From Clostridium sp. UBA4108 (GTDB lineage Bacteria > Bacillota > Clostridia > Clostridiales > Clostridiaceae): 64,000 nucleotides of DNA. Positions 52,711 through 62,054 of this stretch are shown piece by piece. Where the stretch lies: positions 232,517-296,516 of the forward strand of contig DFXM01000039.1 of NCBI GenBank assembly GCA_002381695.1. Reading direction: 5' to 3'. How positions within the stretch are numbered: position 1 is the first letter of the stretch; every line of letters starts with the position of its first letter. The notes beneath the pieces are model-generated. The model searched no databases and was not told the origin of the DNA. It worked only from the letters and a program-made list of their open reading frames with translations. The translations under genes were made by a program, and so were the position numbers.

Positions 52711-53012
52711 AATCTTCATTTAATAATTTATTTTGGAACAATTATTTTTTAGATTTACTATATTACTAATAGATAAAGGTTATGAACTTTATAGTAAGTT
52801 TAATATTTTAAGATAAAAATAGTAAATATTTCATAAATATACTGATATCATTTTTAAACATTTGTTAAATCAGAATTATATAAATAGAAAAACAATCAAT
52901 TATATAAACAAATAAATCTTTTCCATTTATATAGGAACAATTTAAATAGGATTTTAGTATTATATGGTATAGACATTTTCTATACATCCTAAGATTAACG
53001 GAGGTTTAAAAA

Positions 53013-53813
53013 ATGAGTATTTATGAAAATGTTTCTCAACAAAATGATATGATATATCAACCTATGCAACCTTGTCCAATAACAGTAGATACTAAACTAA
53101 TAACTAGTACAGGTGGAGCATCATTTACTCAAGCACCAACACCAGCAATAAAAGCTCCAGTATTTTTGAAAAGAGTAAACTTGAGAGTTACAATTGTTGA
53201 TGACGTTAAGTTTCCAGATTTATTTTTAGAAATTAAAGAAATTAAAAAGAAATGTATATTGACTCAAACTAAGATTGTTTTTGACACATTAGTAGTTGAA
53301 GGTTTTGTGCTTAAAAATATATCTTATGTGTCACCACAAATTGGGTCAGATATATATGGATGTCACTGTGCGGGATTCAAAAATAATTTTCATGACATAG
53401 AAGTGAGGGTTCCATTCCATGCAACTATGGAGCTTCCAGATGATGTAATAGCTAAAGTAACACAGCTTCGTTGCGCAAATGCTAATAGAGACCTTAACTT
53501 TAACTTCAAATGTAATACTATGAAGGATAGATGTTGTGATACAGGAACTATGGGTCCATCTCTTTGTGAAGAGGTAAGAGTCCAATCTGTATTTTTAAAT
53601 GAAATGCCTTTTGGTGACCTAGTAGGTTATTTTATTTATGAACTAGATATAAATAGAAGACCATGTGGAACAGATGAGCATCTCTTTGAAGTATTAACAG
53701 AAAAAATGGCTGTATGTTTAACTATAGACCTTTATATGGAAGGATGGGCAACAGTAGTAGCAGTAACTCCGATTCCACCACAATGTGATGTAACACCAAC
53801 AACAATACCATAA
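53013..53813 (+). CDS. CsxC-like exosporium/spore-surface protein
   Basis: The 266-residue protein has a Gln/Asn-rich N-terminus, APVFLKRVNLRVTIVDDV, FLEIKEIKKKCILTQTKIVF and a VEGFVLKNISYVS segment. These are similar to the DUF3794-like or CsxC family described from the exosporium of Clostridium sporogenes-group spores. Cysteine-rich stretches (YGCHCAGF, KDRCCDTGTMGPSLCE) allow disulfide crosslinking into a lattice. There is no signal sequence, as expected for a protein made in the mother cell. GGAGG precedes the ATG. The assignment is by resemblance of the motif. Confidence 0.6.
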   Translation: MSIYENVSQQNDMIYQPMQPCPITVDTKLITSTGGASFTQAPTPAIKAPVFLKRVNLRVTIVDDVKFPDLFLEIKEIKKKCILTQTKIVFDTLVVEGFVLKNISYVSPQIGSDIYGCHCAGFKNNFHDIEVRVPFHATMELPDDVIAKVTQLRCANANRDLNFNFKCNTMKDRCCDTGTMGPSLCEEVRVQSVFLNEMPFGDLVGYFIYELDINRRPCGTDEHLFEVLTEKMAVCLTIDLYMEGWATVVAVTPIPPQCDVTPTTIP

Positions 53814-53818
53814 TTGAT

Positions 53819-53852
53819 AAAAAAGGGCTATGCAGAAGCAAAGCCCCTTTTT
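53819..53852. terminator. Terminator between the spore protein and alpha/beta hydrolase
   Basis: AAAAAGGGCTATGC and GCAAAGCCCCTTTTT pair with a mismatch around AGAA, and T run follows. Confidence 0.75.
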
Positions 53853-54615
53853 ACATATATTTATTGAACCAATCTATAGCCTCCCCAATCATGGCTTCTG
53901 TCACATAATGATTTAATCTTTCATAGGTTATAAAATTGGTTTTTTCTTTGTCATCATAGGAGTTTTTTAAAGTATCGTAGAAGATATTTTCTCCTCTTAT
54001 AGGTACTAAGGCATCTCTTAAGCCATGAAGTAATAGTACTGGTTTGTTTTTAAAGTTATCTATATTATTTATTGGGCTATAAGGTTTTAATTCTAAAAGT
54101 TTAGCATCTATTGTTTCTTTAATATCTTTATAAGTATCTCCAACAAAATCTATACTAGTTTCCTCCCAAGCACCAGAACTATTCATAATAACAGCACACT
54201 TCACTATAGGGTTATGAGCAAGTATTCCTGAGGTCACTATTCCACCCATAGAATGCCCAGTAACTCCAATACTAGATTTATCAACATTATAGTTAGATAG
54301 GATATAATTTAAAACCACAGGAAACTCCTTTAGAGAATTAAAAACTGTAGGCCAAAAATTATTCATGGCTACAGGGTTGTCCCAATACTCTAAGATACCT
54401 CTTTCACCATGGTGTATAGCATCACTAATTACTGCCATATAGCCATTACAAGCTAAAAATGAGCAGAGGGTATTATGGGAAGTTTTATCACAACTCCACC
54501 CATGGTAAACAAATATAACCTTAAGTTCTTCAGTATAATTCTTTGGACGAAATATCATAGTAGGTATTCCTTCAATATCTACTTTATGTATGTTTATTAA
54601 ATTTTCAAGCCACAT
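53851..54615 (-). CDS. Alpha/beta hydrolase (dienelactone/prolyl oligopeptidase-like)
   Basis: This 254-residue cytoplasmic esterase or peptidase-like enzyme has nucleophile elbow GHSMGGIV (Ser), oxyanion stretch VFVYHGWSCDK, Asp in LHGLRDALVPI and a C-terminal His in YERLNHYVTEAMI. These form a complete catalytic triad. GGAGGTATT precedes the ATG. Its substrate is unknown. It is monocistronic and leftward. Confidence 0.88.
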   Translation of the reverse strand: MWLENLINIHKVDIEGIPTMIFRPKNYTEELKVIFVYHGWSCDKTSHNTLCSFLACNGYMAVISDAIHHGERGILEYWDNPVAMNNFWPTVFNSLKEFPVVLNYILSNYNVDKSSIGVTGHSMGGIVTSGILAHNPIVKCAVIMNSSGAWEETSIDFVGDTYKDIKETIDAKLLELKPYSPINNIDNFKNKPVLLLHGLRDALVPIRGENIFYDTLKNSYDDKEKTNFITYERLNHYVTEAMIGEAIDWFNKYM

Positions 54616-54695
54616 ATTAATACCTCCATAATTAAATACGTAAGTAATATTATATCAAAGAAACTGTCATTTATCAGTAACATATGTGTTAAATT

Positions 54696-54772
54696 TTAGA
54701 CCAGCTAATAATAGTCAAGTAAATATTTGAAAACTCTTCAAACACGTACTTGACTATTATTAGCTGGTCTAA
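54696..54772. terminator. 26-bp perfect hairpin after the yjiH-like gene
   Basis: TTAGACCAGCTAATAATAGT (continuing to 54721) is exactly complementary to 54747-54772, with a 25-base loop. TTTT-type runs flank both sides, so it can stop leftward transcription of the 54786-56162 gene. Its length is unusual for a terminator. Confidence 0.7.
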
Positions 54773-54785
54773 TTTTAAAACTATA

Positions 54786-56162
54786 TTAAAATAGCATATG
54801 AGCTATTAGTGAAATAATTGGTAGAGTAATTAAGGTTCTCTCAATAAAAATTATAAATAGCTCTTTAAGTGACACAGGTATTTTAGAACCTAATAGTAGG
54901 GCTCCAACTTCAGAAAGATAAACTAATTGAGTTACAGAGACACTAGCGATGACAAAGCGAGTTATATCACTTTGAATACTTCCAGCCATAATTGAAGGAA
55001 GTAGCATGTCAGCAAAACCAGCCATAAGTGTACTGGAAGCAGCTGCTGCTTCAGGAATTTGAAGTAGGTTAAGTATAGGTATAAATGGTGCACCTAATAT
55101 TTGAAATATAGTAGTATATTCAGCAATAATTAGTGCTAGAGTTCCTACAGCCATAACCACAGGGATTACACCAAACCACATATCAATTACATTCAAAAAT
55201 CCTTTTTTAAATACATGCTCCACAATAGAAGATTCTGAAGTCTTAGCCAAGGCTTTTTCAATACCATATTTGAAAGAAGTATATCCTTTAGGAAGTGTAC
55301 CTTCATTTGTATTATTAACACCTCTATAGAAAGTATCTTTTTTTCTAGACAGTGGAGGTAATTTTGGGATTACTATAGCAGCTACTATACTTGCTAAGGT
55401 AACTGTTAGGTAAAAGGGAATAAACATATAGCTTAAACCAACGCTATCAGCAACTACTAAGCTAAAAGTTATAGAAACAAGGGAAAAGTTTGTGCCAATG
55501 ACACAGGCCTCTCTCTCTGTATAATATCCTTCTTCATATTGTTTGTTAGTTAATAATACTCCAATAGTACCATCTCCAAGCCAAGAGGCAATACAATCTA
55601 TAGATGAACGACCGGGTAAATTAAATAATGGTCTCATGACTTTAGTAAGTAATGCACCTACAAATTCTAGAAGTCCAAAGTCAAGTAGTAGAGGCAAAAA
55701 TAGTCCAGCAAATAAGAATACAGAGAATAGTATGGGAAGTAGGCTATTTAAAACTAATCCTCCAGTATTTTCAGACCATATAAAACTTGGCCCTATCTCG
55801 AAAGTAGCGCACACTATAAAAATTCCACCTAAAATTCTCACAACAAACCACACTGGTGTAATGTTGAAAAGAGCATTTAAAAATTCATTATTAGCTATAA
55901 ATCTAGGTTTAAATATCTTTGCAGTCATAGTAACTATAAAAGTAATTAAGATTATTCCTGTAATTATATATTCTATCTGTGATGATAAAATATCCTGCAG
56001 TCCGTTTGATAATATAGCTACAGGAATTACAACTTCTCCGCCTTTGCTTATAGGAATCATAAAAAGAAATATCCCTATAGAGGAAAGTATTAAAAATTTT
56101 AACAGACTTAAAGTTTGATTTTTATTTTCTTTCATCATAGATGAATTGTTCATATTTTCCAT
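54786..56162 (-). CDS. YjiH-family membrane transporter (nucleoside-recognition/Gate domain)
   Basis: The 458-residue polytopic protein has about 11 helices with Gate-type repeats: FLFAGLFLPLLLDFGLLEFV, GDGTIGVLLTNKQYEEGYYT, WFGVIPVVMAVGTLALIIAE and SDITRFVIASVSVTQLVYLS. This matches YjiH and related spore-maturation SpmA/SpmB-like Gate proteins. Substrate is unknown; nucleosides or other small solutes are conceivable. It is leftward with a strong terminator, and a palindrome TGTATAATTATACA lies 40 bases before its start. Confidence 0.85.
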   Translation of the reverse strand: MENMNNSSMMKENKNQTLSLLKFLILSSIGIFLFMIPISKGGEVVIPVAILSNGLQDILSSQIEYIITGIILITFIVTMTAKIFKPRFIANNEFLNALFNITPVWFVVRILGGIFIVCATFEIGPSFIWSENTGGLVLNSLLPILFSVFLFAGLFLPLLLDFGLLEFVGALLTKVMRPLFNLPGRSSIDCIASWLGDGTIGVLLTNKQYEEGYYTEREACVIGTNFSLVSITFSLVVADSVGLSYMFIPFYLTVTLASIVAAIVIPKLPPLSRKKDTFYRGVNNTNEGTLPKGYTSFKYGIEKALAKTSESSIVEHVFKKGFLNVIDMWFGVIPVVMAVGTLALIIAEYTTIFQILGAPFIPILNLLQIPEAAAASSTLMAGFADMLLPSIMAGSIQSDITRFVIASVSVTQLVYLSEVGALLLGSKIPVSLKELFIIFIERTLITLPIISLIAHMLF

Positions 56163-56200
56163 TATTATAGTCTCCTTTTAAATGATATATTAATAACACG

Positions 56201-56214
56201 TGTATAATTATACA
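56201..56214. promoter_or_regulatory. Perfect 14-bp palindrome upstream of the YjiH-like gene
   Basis: TGTATAATTATACA contains a -10-like TATAAT on both strands and lies 39 bases before the leftward start. It could be an operator over a promoter. From 56215 to 56504 nothing else is supported apart from the GGAGG of the helicase gene. Confidence 0.4.
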
Positions 56215-56504
56215 TAGATTATACAGTTAATACAACCATTTATTGTGATAAAAGTAAACACTTATCTATATTCAGAATATTTTATACATAATAAATGCAT
56301 AGAATATTATAAATGGTGTATAACATATTGTTCTATAGATTGAGATTAAAGTATTTACAGTTCTTTAAAATATGTTATATAAATGATACAATATTAAATT
56401 GTAGATCCATTTATTATAATTACAATAAATAAATATAGATAACTCTTTATAGACTATAGAGGGGATTTAAAGTTTGAAATATAGATGTTTACTAAGGAGG
56501 AATT

Positions 56505-59500
56505 ATGGACCAGAATAGAACGGATTTAATTAAGTTATTTCGATATTTAAAAGGAATTAGAAAACTTAGAAATAGAGTGGTTAGAGACATAAATGATTAT
56601 AAAAGTGAAGGAGAGAAAGTATTTTATCTCTCTCAATTTAATAAGAATGCTGATGGAATTATATTAAATAACCAAATTGATAATGAGGAAATTCTACAAG
56701 TAGTTAAAAACCATAGTGAAGAAAAGCTATATACTACCTTATTTTCTATTTATCAATTTTTACAAAATCAAGGAGTAGATTATGAAATTGTGTATAGCAA
56801 TTCTACTATAGAGGGAGAATTTAATGAAACCAAGATTAGGCATCCACTTTTTGAAGAAAAGGTGGAACTGGTATTTGATGAAAATGAATTTAAGTTTTCA
56901 TTTCTATCTACAGAGAACTTTTCAAGTTTTAACTTAGATATCTTTGAAGGACTATCTATGGAAGAGTTTCCTGAGCTGTTGAGTCTAAGTAGGGAAGTAA
57001 GAGATAAATATATTAATGTAAGAACTTTAGACTTGGCAGAAGAAGAGCTAGTCAGGCTAAACAATATACTTTATAAATATAGTTTTAAAATATATGAAGA
57101 GCCTATGATAATTTTAAGAAAAAAAGGCAATAGAGTAGCAATTAATGATATAGAGAATATTATTGAAAAGATAGAATCAGGGATAGATATACCTAAACCG
57201 CTACTAGGGGTGGTAGATAGTAATATATATAAGAATTCAGAAAAGACCTTTAAAGGAGATATTTTATTTCCACTGCCTTACAATGAAGAGCAGAAGGAAA
57301 TAGTAAATAAGTTAGAAAACAGCTATGGAGTGGTTGTACAAGGTCCTCCAGGCACTGGGAAAAGCCATACCATAGTAAATTTGATCTGTCATTTATTATC
57401 ACAAGGAAAGAAAATACTAGTTACAAGCCAAAGGGAAAAGGCTTTAGAGGTATTAAGAGACAAGCTTCCAAAGGATATAAGGGACCTATGTATAAGTATT
57501 TTAGGTAGTGATAAAACCTCTATGATGGATTTAGATCATTCAATAAGAATAATAACAGATTATTTAGCGGTGGATAAGAATATTCTTAAAGAGGAAATTC
57601 AAGAGTTTACTAAGGAACTTGAGGATAATAGACATATTCAAAAGGAATTAAAAGACAAGATAAAAGAAATTGAATTAAGAGAGAATACTCCTATTCTACA
57701 TAATGGTGAAAGGATAAGTCTTTTGGATATGGCAAAATGGTTAAGCGAGCCTAGGGAAGACATAGTAGTTATACAAGATAAGCTCTCCATAGATACACAA
57801 TGTCCACTTACTTCTAAAGAGTTTGTTGAATTTTGTTATCTTATGAATAGTATAAGTGAAGAGAGTTTAATTGAAGTAGAGCAGGCAAAAGGGTTAAAGG
57901 CGAATTTACCTGCCTTAAATGAACTTTTAGAAAATCTTAAAAAGTATTTAGAGTTGAAAAATATGGAAGGCAAGCTACAGGAAAAAATAGGACTTTGGGA
58001 AATACCTAGACATATAGATATTAAAACTATAGATGAAGACATAGTATTTGGCAATACTTTAGAGCAGGTTAGTTTTTTAGAAGAGAATTCCCTTGGAGAA
58101 CTATTGAAAAGGTCTCTAAAGGAGGATTTTATAAAGGATTTGGCAGCTACTTTTTTAAGAAATGGAGAACCACTATACAATGAAATTCTAAGGATGTCTA
58201 GAGAGTTAACATTGAAGGACATAGTAGTTCCAGAAGGTGACATAGAAGAAATATATAGAGAATTTTCCTTAGTAAGTGAAGAGTTTCTATCTAAAGGAAA
58301 AGTAGGCTTTGTATTTGGGCTTAAGAATAAGAGAAGTAAAATCTTAAGTGAAGCAATAAAAATAAATGGAGTAGCACTTAGCACCGTAGAACATTATGAA
58401 GTGATAAAAAAATATCTCTCCGTAGGTGTGAAGACTAAGGAATTTCTTACTATGTATAATAGCTTTTCTTCTCATTTTAATCTACACACTGTTGAGAAAA
58501 TACAAGTGGATAATATTGCATATATAACTAATGTATTAAAGGGTTTAAGAATTATTATAAATTATAGAGACAATCATATAAATAAGATAAAAGAGCAGCT
58601 TCCTCTAGAATTGCCAAAGGGAAGTGATTTTAGTAGCACTAAAACCTTAGACAATATAAAAGAAGGAGTAACCTCACTTAAGGCCCTAAAGGCATTAGAT
58701 GATTTAAGTGAAAAAATAAATGAATATAAGAAGTATTTTGAAGGAAATGTTTTAAGTTCAAGCATGGTTAATTACATTGAGCATGGAGATTTTCATGGAA
58801 TTGAAGAAATATATGATAAAATAAACACCAGTCTTTATATAGAGGAAGAGGTAAATAAGTTAAAGGAGTACAAGGATAAGTTAATAAATTCTTGTCCAGA
58901 TTTAGCTTATTCTATTAAAGACAATTTAAAGAAATATAGCAAGATAGATTTTGAAAAGAGTTTTCAGTGGGCTAAATGGAATGAGTATTTAAACTCTATA
59001 TGTGAAGAGGATGAGCAATGGTATTTTGAAAAATTAAGTTTTGAAATGAAGAGAGAAAAGGAGATTATAACTAAGCTAGTTAGTAAGAGAACTTGGTATT
59101 ACGAAATTCTAAATATGTCTGAGGATAGTAAGAGAAGTCTTTATTGCTGGATGGATGCTATAAAAAAACTTGGAAAGGGAACAGGAAAGTTTGCTAGTTA
59201 TTATAGAAATTTGGCTAAGGAAGAAATGAAAAAGTGTAAAAATGCCATACCAGTTTGGGTTATGCCTTTTAGCAAGGTCATGGAAAATTTACCTGTAACT
59301 GAAAATTTCTTTGATGTAATTATTTTTGATGAGAGTAGTCAAAGTGACATTTTTGCATTGCAAGGACTTTTTAGAGCTAAAAAAGCCATAGTTGTAGGAG
59401 ACGAAAATCAGATAAGTCCTAGATCAATAGGTATAAGTAAGGAAGAGCAGATAGAACTTATGAATATCTATTTAAAGGGAATACCAAATTATCAATGGTT

Positions 59501-60779
59501 TGATTTAGAAACCAGTTTCTATAATACTGCCCTTAGAATATTTGATAATAAACTAATATTAAGAGAGCATTTTAGATGTGTACCTGAAATAATAAACTAT
59601 AGTAATGAATTAAGCTATGAAGGAGAAATAGTTCCCTTAAGATATCCAAAGGATAGAGAGAAGTTTGAAAAGTCTATAATTAAAGTGAAGGTAGACAATG
59701 GGGAGAGAAATGAAGTTGGTGGTAAAAGGTACAATGAAGAGGAAGCAAGGTCTATGGTAGAGACAATTGTTAATTGTTGTAAGGATGAAAAATATGAAGG
59801 TATGACCATGGGAGTAATATCTCTTTTGGGAAAAGACCAAGGGGAATATATAGAGGAGCTTTTAAGAAGTGCTTTAAGTGAGAAAGAGATAATAAATAGA
59901 AAAATACTTTGTGGAGATGCCTACTCTTTTCAAGGAGATGAAAGAGATATTATGTTCTTGTCTATGGTAGTAGCAAAAAACAAAAGATTTTCAGCTCTAA
60001 CAAAGGAAGATGATAAAAAGAGATTTAATGTGGCAGTAAGTAGAGCTAAGAATCAAATATGGCTATTCCATTCCGTAGATTTAGAGGATTTAAATCCAAC
60101 ATGTATAAGATATAATCTGTTAAGCTATTTTAGTGAAGAGAGCCATAAAACAGCTATAGCATCAGGAGGAGAAATTACTTCTAGGTTTACCAATGAGATT
60201 TACAAAGAAGTTAAGAGTAAGGGCTATAATGTAAAGCCTAATGTAAGTTTAGGTAGATATAATATTGACCTTGTAATAGAAGGAGACAATAAAATCTTAG
60301 GCATATACTGTGTAGGTGAGCACTTTAAAGGGATAGAGTATTTTGAAAAAGAAAAGATGAAGCAAGGACAATTAGAGAGGGCTGGATGGCATTTTGTAAC
60401 TCTTAGAGCTAGTCACTTTTATAGGGACAAGGAAAATGAGTTAGAAAAACTTTGGACAACACTAGAGGATTTAGGTCTTTATGGACATAAAATTGGAAGA
60501 CATGTATCTTTGGAACATAAAGAGAACGGTGAAGTGTATAATACTACTATAGATGAATTTAAAAATGGTGTGGAAAAGAGCCTTTCAAAGTTATCGCCAA
60601 AACAATTACAGGTAGCTTTGGATATAATAAAAAATCCGTATTATGTACTAGAGATACCCAGCTATGTAAATTGGGCTAATAAATTAGATATAAGTGGTTC
60701 TTCAGTTAGAAATGCTTTAATAAAATTAGGTTTTGAAAATCTTGAGCAGTTAAAAGCGGTGATTAAAGAATTGCAATAA
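56505..60779 (+). CDS. Large superfamily 1 (COG1112-like) helicase with degenerate PD-(D/E)XK domain
   Basis: This 1424-residue protein has a UPF1-like SF1 helicase core with Walker A GPPGTGKS (280-287), Walker B DESSQSD (942-948), GDENQISPRSIG, LREHFRCVPEIINYSN, AYSFQGDERDIMFLSMV and FNVAVSRAKNQIWL. Between Walker A and B lie about 650 residues of helical insertion. Near the C-terminus a Vsr/DUF559-like nuclease fold appears (NVKPNVSLGRYNIDLVIEGD), but the usual ExDG strand reads IYCVG, with Tyr1268 for the catalytic Glu. A final helical DNA-binding-like domain ends the protein. Related helicase-nucleases occur in defence contexts. It appears to stand alone. Confidence 0.85.
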   Translation: MDQNRTDLIKLFRYLKGIRKLRNRVVRDINDYKSEGEKVFYLSQFNKNADGIILNNQIDNEEILQVVKNHSEEKLYTTLFSIYQFLQNQGVDYEIVYSNSTIEGEFNETKIRHPLFEEKVELVFDENEFKFSFLSTENFSSFNLDIFEGLSMEEFPELLSLSREVRDKYINVRTLDLAEEELVRLNNILYKYSFKIYEEPMIILRKKGNRVAINDIENIIEKIESGIDIPKPLLGVVDSNIYKNSEKTFKGDILFPLPYNEEQKEIVNKLENSYGVVVQGPPGTGKSHTIVNLICHLLSQGKKILVTSQREKALEVLRDKLPKDIRDLCISILGSDKTSMMDLDHSIRIITDYLAVDKNILKEEIQEFTKELEDNRHIQKELKDKIKEIELRENTPILHNGERISLLDMAKWLSEPREDIVVIQDKLSIDTQCPLTSKEFVEFCYLMNSISEESLIEVEQAKGLKANLPALNELLENLKKYLELKNMEGKLQEKIGLWEIPRHIDIKTIDEDIVFGNTLEQVSFLEENSLGELLKRSLKEDFIKDLAATFLRNGEPLYNEILRMSRELTLKDIVVPEGDIEEIYREFSLVSEEFLSKGKVGFVFGLKNKRSKILSEAIKINGVALSTVEHYEVIKKYLSVGVKTKEFLTMYNSFSSHFNLHTVEKIQVDNIAYITNVLKGLRIIINYRDNHINKIKEQLPLELPKGSDFSSTKTLDNIKEGVTSLKALKALDDLSEKINEYKKYFEGNVLSSSMVNYIEHGDFHGIEEIYDKINTSLYIEEEVNKLKEYKDKLINSCPDLAYSIKDNLKKYSKIDFEKSFQWAKWNEYLNSICEEDEQWYFEKLSFEMKREKEIITKLVSKRTWYYEILNMSEDSKRSLYCWMDAIKKLGKGTGKFASYYRNLAKEEMKKCKNAIPVWVMPFSKVMENLPVTENFFDVIIFDESSQSDIFALQGLFRAKKAIVVGDENQISPRSIGISKEEQIELMNIYLKGIPNYQWFDLETSFYNTALRIFDNKLILREHFRCVPEIINYSNELSYEGEIVPLRYPKDREKFEKSIIKVKVDNGERNEVGGKRYNEEEARSMVETIVNCCKDEKYEGMTMGVISLLGKDQGEYIEELLRSALSEKEIINRKILCGDAYSFQGDERDIMFLSMVVAKNKRFSALTKEDDKKRFNVAVSRAKNQIWLFHSVDLEDLNPTCIRYNLLSYFSEESHKTAIASGGEITSRFTNEIYKEVKSKGYNVKPNVSLGRYNIDLVIEGDNKILGIYCVGEHFKGIEYFEKEKMKQGQLERAGWHFVTLRASHFYRDKENELEKLWTTLEDLGLYGHKIGRHVSLEHKENGEVYNTTIDEFKNGVEKSLSKLSPKQLQVALDIIKNPYYVLEIPSYVNWANKLDISGSSVRNALIKLGFENLEQLKAVIKELQ

Positions 60780-60785
60780 ATTTAA

Positions 60786-60904
60786 AAGCTGTTTTAAATA
60801 ATTATGGGTTTTAGAACTGCATATTAGTATTCTCGAATACTTTCAAAAGGATGATTCGTAATAACATTGCAGTTCATCATTATCCATATACTAAACCAGA
60901 GTCA
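60786..60904. repeat. Diverged copy of intergenic family A
   Basis: GAACTGCATATTAGTATTC pairs with the downstream AATAACATTGCAGTTC around CGAATACT and GATTCG. Ends TTTTAAATAATTATGGG and CCATATACTAAACCAGAG correspond to family A. It starts seven bases after the helicase stop. Confidence 0.55.
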
Positions 60905-60994
60905 TAATTAAAAAATATGAATATATTTATATTTTAAAGAAAAAATATAGGTGTAACTCTTAATAGTAATATAAACTTAAAAGGAGGAATACCT

Positions 60995-61117
60995 ATGGAT
61001 AATTATAAAATAGCTGAAATAACATCTGAAGAAAAAAGAGCTATAGAACAAGCTGAAAAGATGGTAAAAAGCGAAACCGGAAAAGAATACGTTATAATAG
61101 CTTGGGAGAAAAAATAA
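60995..61117 (+). CDS. 40-residue small protein
   Basis: The sequence MDNYKIAEITSEEKRAIEQA, then a helical acidic-basic stretch and VIIAWEKK at the end, is a coherent protein. AAGGAGG is seven bases before the ATG. It is short, soluble, charged and probably alpha-helical with a C-terminal strand. Too short to classify; no partner gene is adjacent. Confidence 0.65.
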   Translation: MDNYKIAEITSEEKRAIEQAEKMVKSETGKEYVIIAWEKK

Positions 61118-61174
61118 AAATTAGAAAATCATAAAGTTTCACTAGAGTGAAAAAGTAAAGAATTTTAATAAAAA

Positions 61175-61229
61175 TGAGGCGGTCTTAAGAGGATTAAAAA
61201 TCATTTTAAGACATGGCTTCTTTTTTATT
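61175..61229 (+). terminator. Terminator after the 40-residue protein gene
   Basis: GAGGCGGTCTTAA pairs with TTAAGACATGGCTTC around GAGGATT; TTTTTTATTTTT follows. The CTTAAGAGGATTAAAA loop start also occurs in the MATE terminator at 17.4 kb. Confidence 0.75.
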
Positions 61230-61385
61230 TTTATATTACTAGTTAATCGTATATAAGCAAAATACTGTTCCTACATAAGTGAAAATATATGGCTATTACT
61301 ATGAATAATTGTAATGAGTATGGTTTTAATATTATATAGTGTTATACTTAGATATTGAACTATAATTTATAAAGTAGGGGATAGT

Positions 61386-61802
61386 ATGAGTATGTGGAAA
61401 GATATGTTAACGTCCATGGATGAAATAGACATATGTATTAAGATTATAAATGATTACTTAAGTGTAAATTATTTTAATGACTTAGAAAAAAAGTATGAAA
61501 CAAAAGGTGGTAGTCTTTCTAGCTATGTAAAATCTAGAGAGAAGATTGTGAAGAGCCAATATCCTGAGATTTACAGGCTTTATATAGCTAAAAAAGAGAA
61601 TAATAAAAACAACCTAATAGGTGTTAAACATAAGGGTTATTCAAGAGACGAAAAAATTACTGAAGAGGATATGGATAAACTACCAAAAGAGATTAATTAT
61701 AATGAATTTTTAAATTTCCTTATTAAATTTAATACAGGAACTCTTACAGGAAAGCAGTTGGTAAAGATAGCTAATAGTAGAGGAATAACGGTATTAAATT
61801 AG
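61386..61802 (+). CDS. Hypothetical protein, 138 residues
   Basis: The soluble, helical, charged protein begins MSMWKDMLTSMDEIDICIKI and ends GKQLVKIANSRGITVLN. No signal, transmembrane segment or known motif was recognised. TAGGGG precedes the ATG. The neighbours give no functional hint. Confidence 0.6.
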   Translation: MSMWKDMLTSMDEIDICIKIINDYLSVNYFNDLEKKYETKGGSLSSYVKSREKIVKSQYPEIYRLYIAKKENNKNNLIGVKHKGYSRDEKITEEDMDKLPKEINYNEFLNFLIKFNTGTLTGKQLVKIANSRGITVLN

Positions 61803-62054
61803 AAGTATGAGAGTACTTATATAAGGTTGTATTCTAATATGATAATAAGATGAAAGTAAAAATGATGAAAGCTTATATGTTTTATATAAAATTGTAAATA
61901 ATTATATAAAGACTATTATTTGATTTTATAATAGATAAAATTCGACAATTGAAAAATCAAATATACCTGGAAGAATTATTTACATGAGAAATGATAGATG
62001 ATAATCTTACCAGTGTGAAATAATATTAATATATTGTAAATGGGAGGGATTATT

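Noticed and set aside
52910..53012. Sigma-K promoter for the exosporium-like gene
   Set aside because: TATATGGTA resembles a sigma-K -10, but no -35 at correct spacing was found, so I do not claim it.
55543..56118. A 191-codon open frame on the + strand inside the YjiH-like gene
   Set aside because: It is the antisense of a well-supported membrane-protein gene, lacks a ribosome site and reads as low-complexity Pro/Lys-rich sequence.
57836..58384. A 182-codon leftward frame within the helicase gene
   Set aside because: It is opposite a coherent 1424-residue helicase, is Ser/Phe/Leu-rich as expected of antisense frames, and has no ribosome site.
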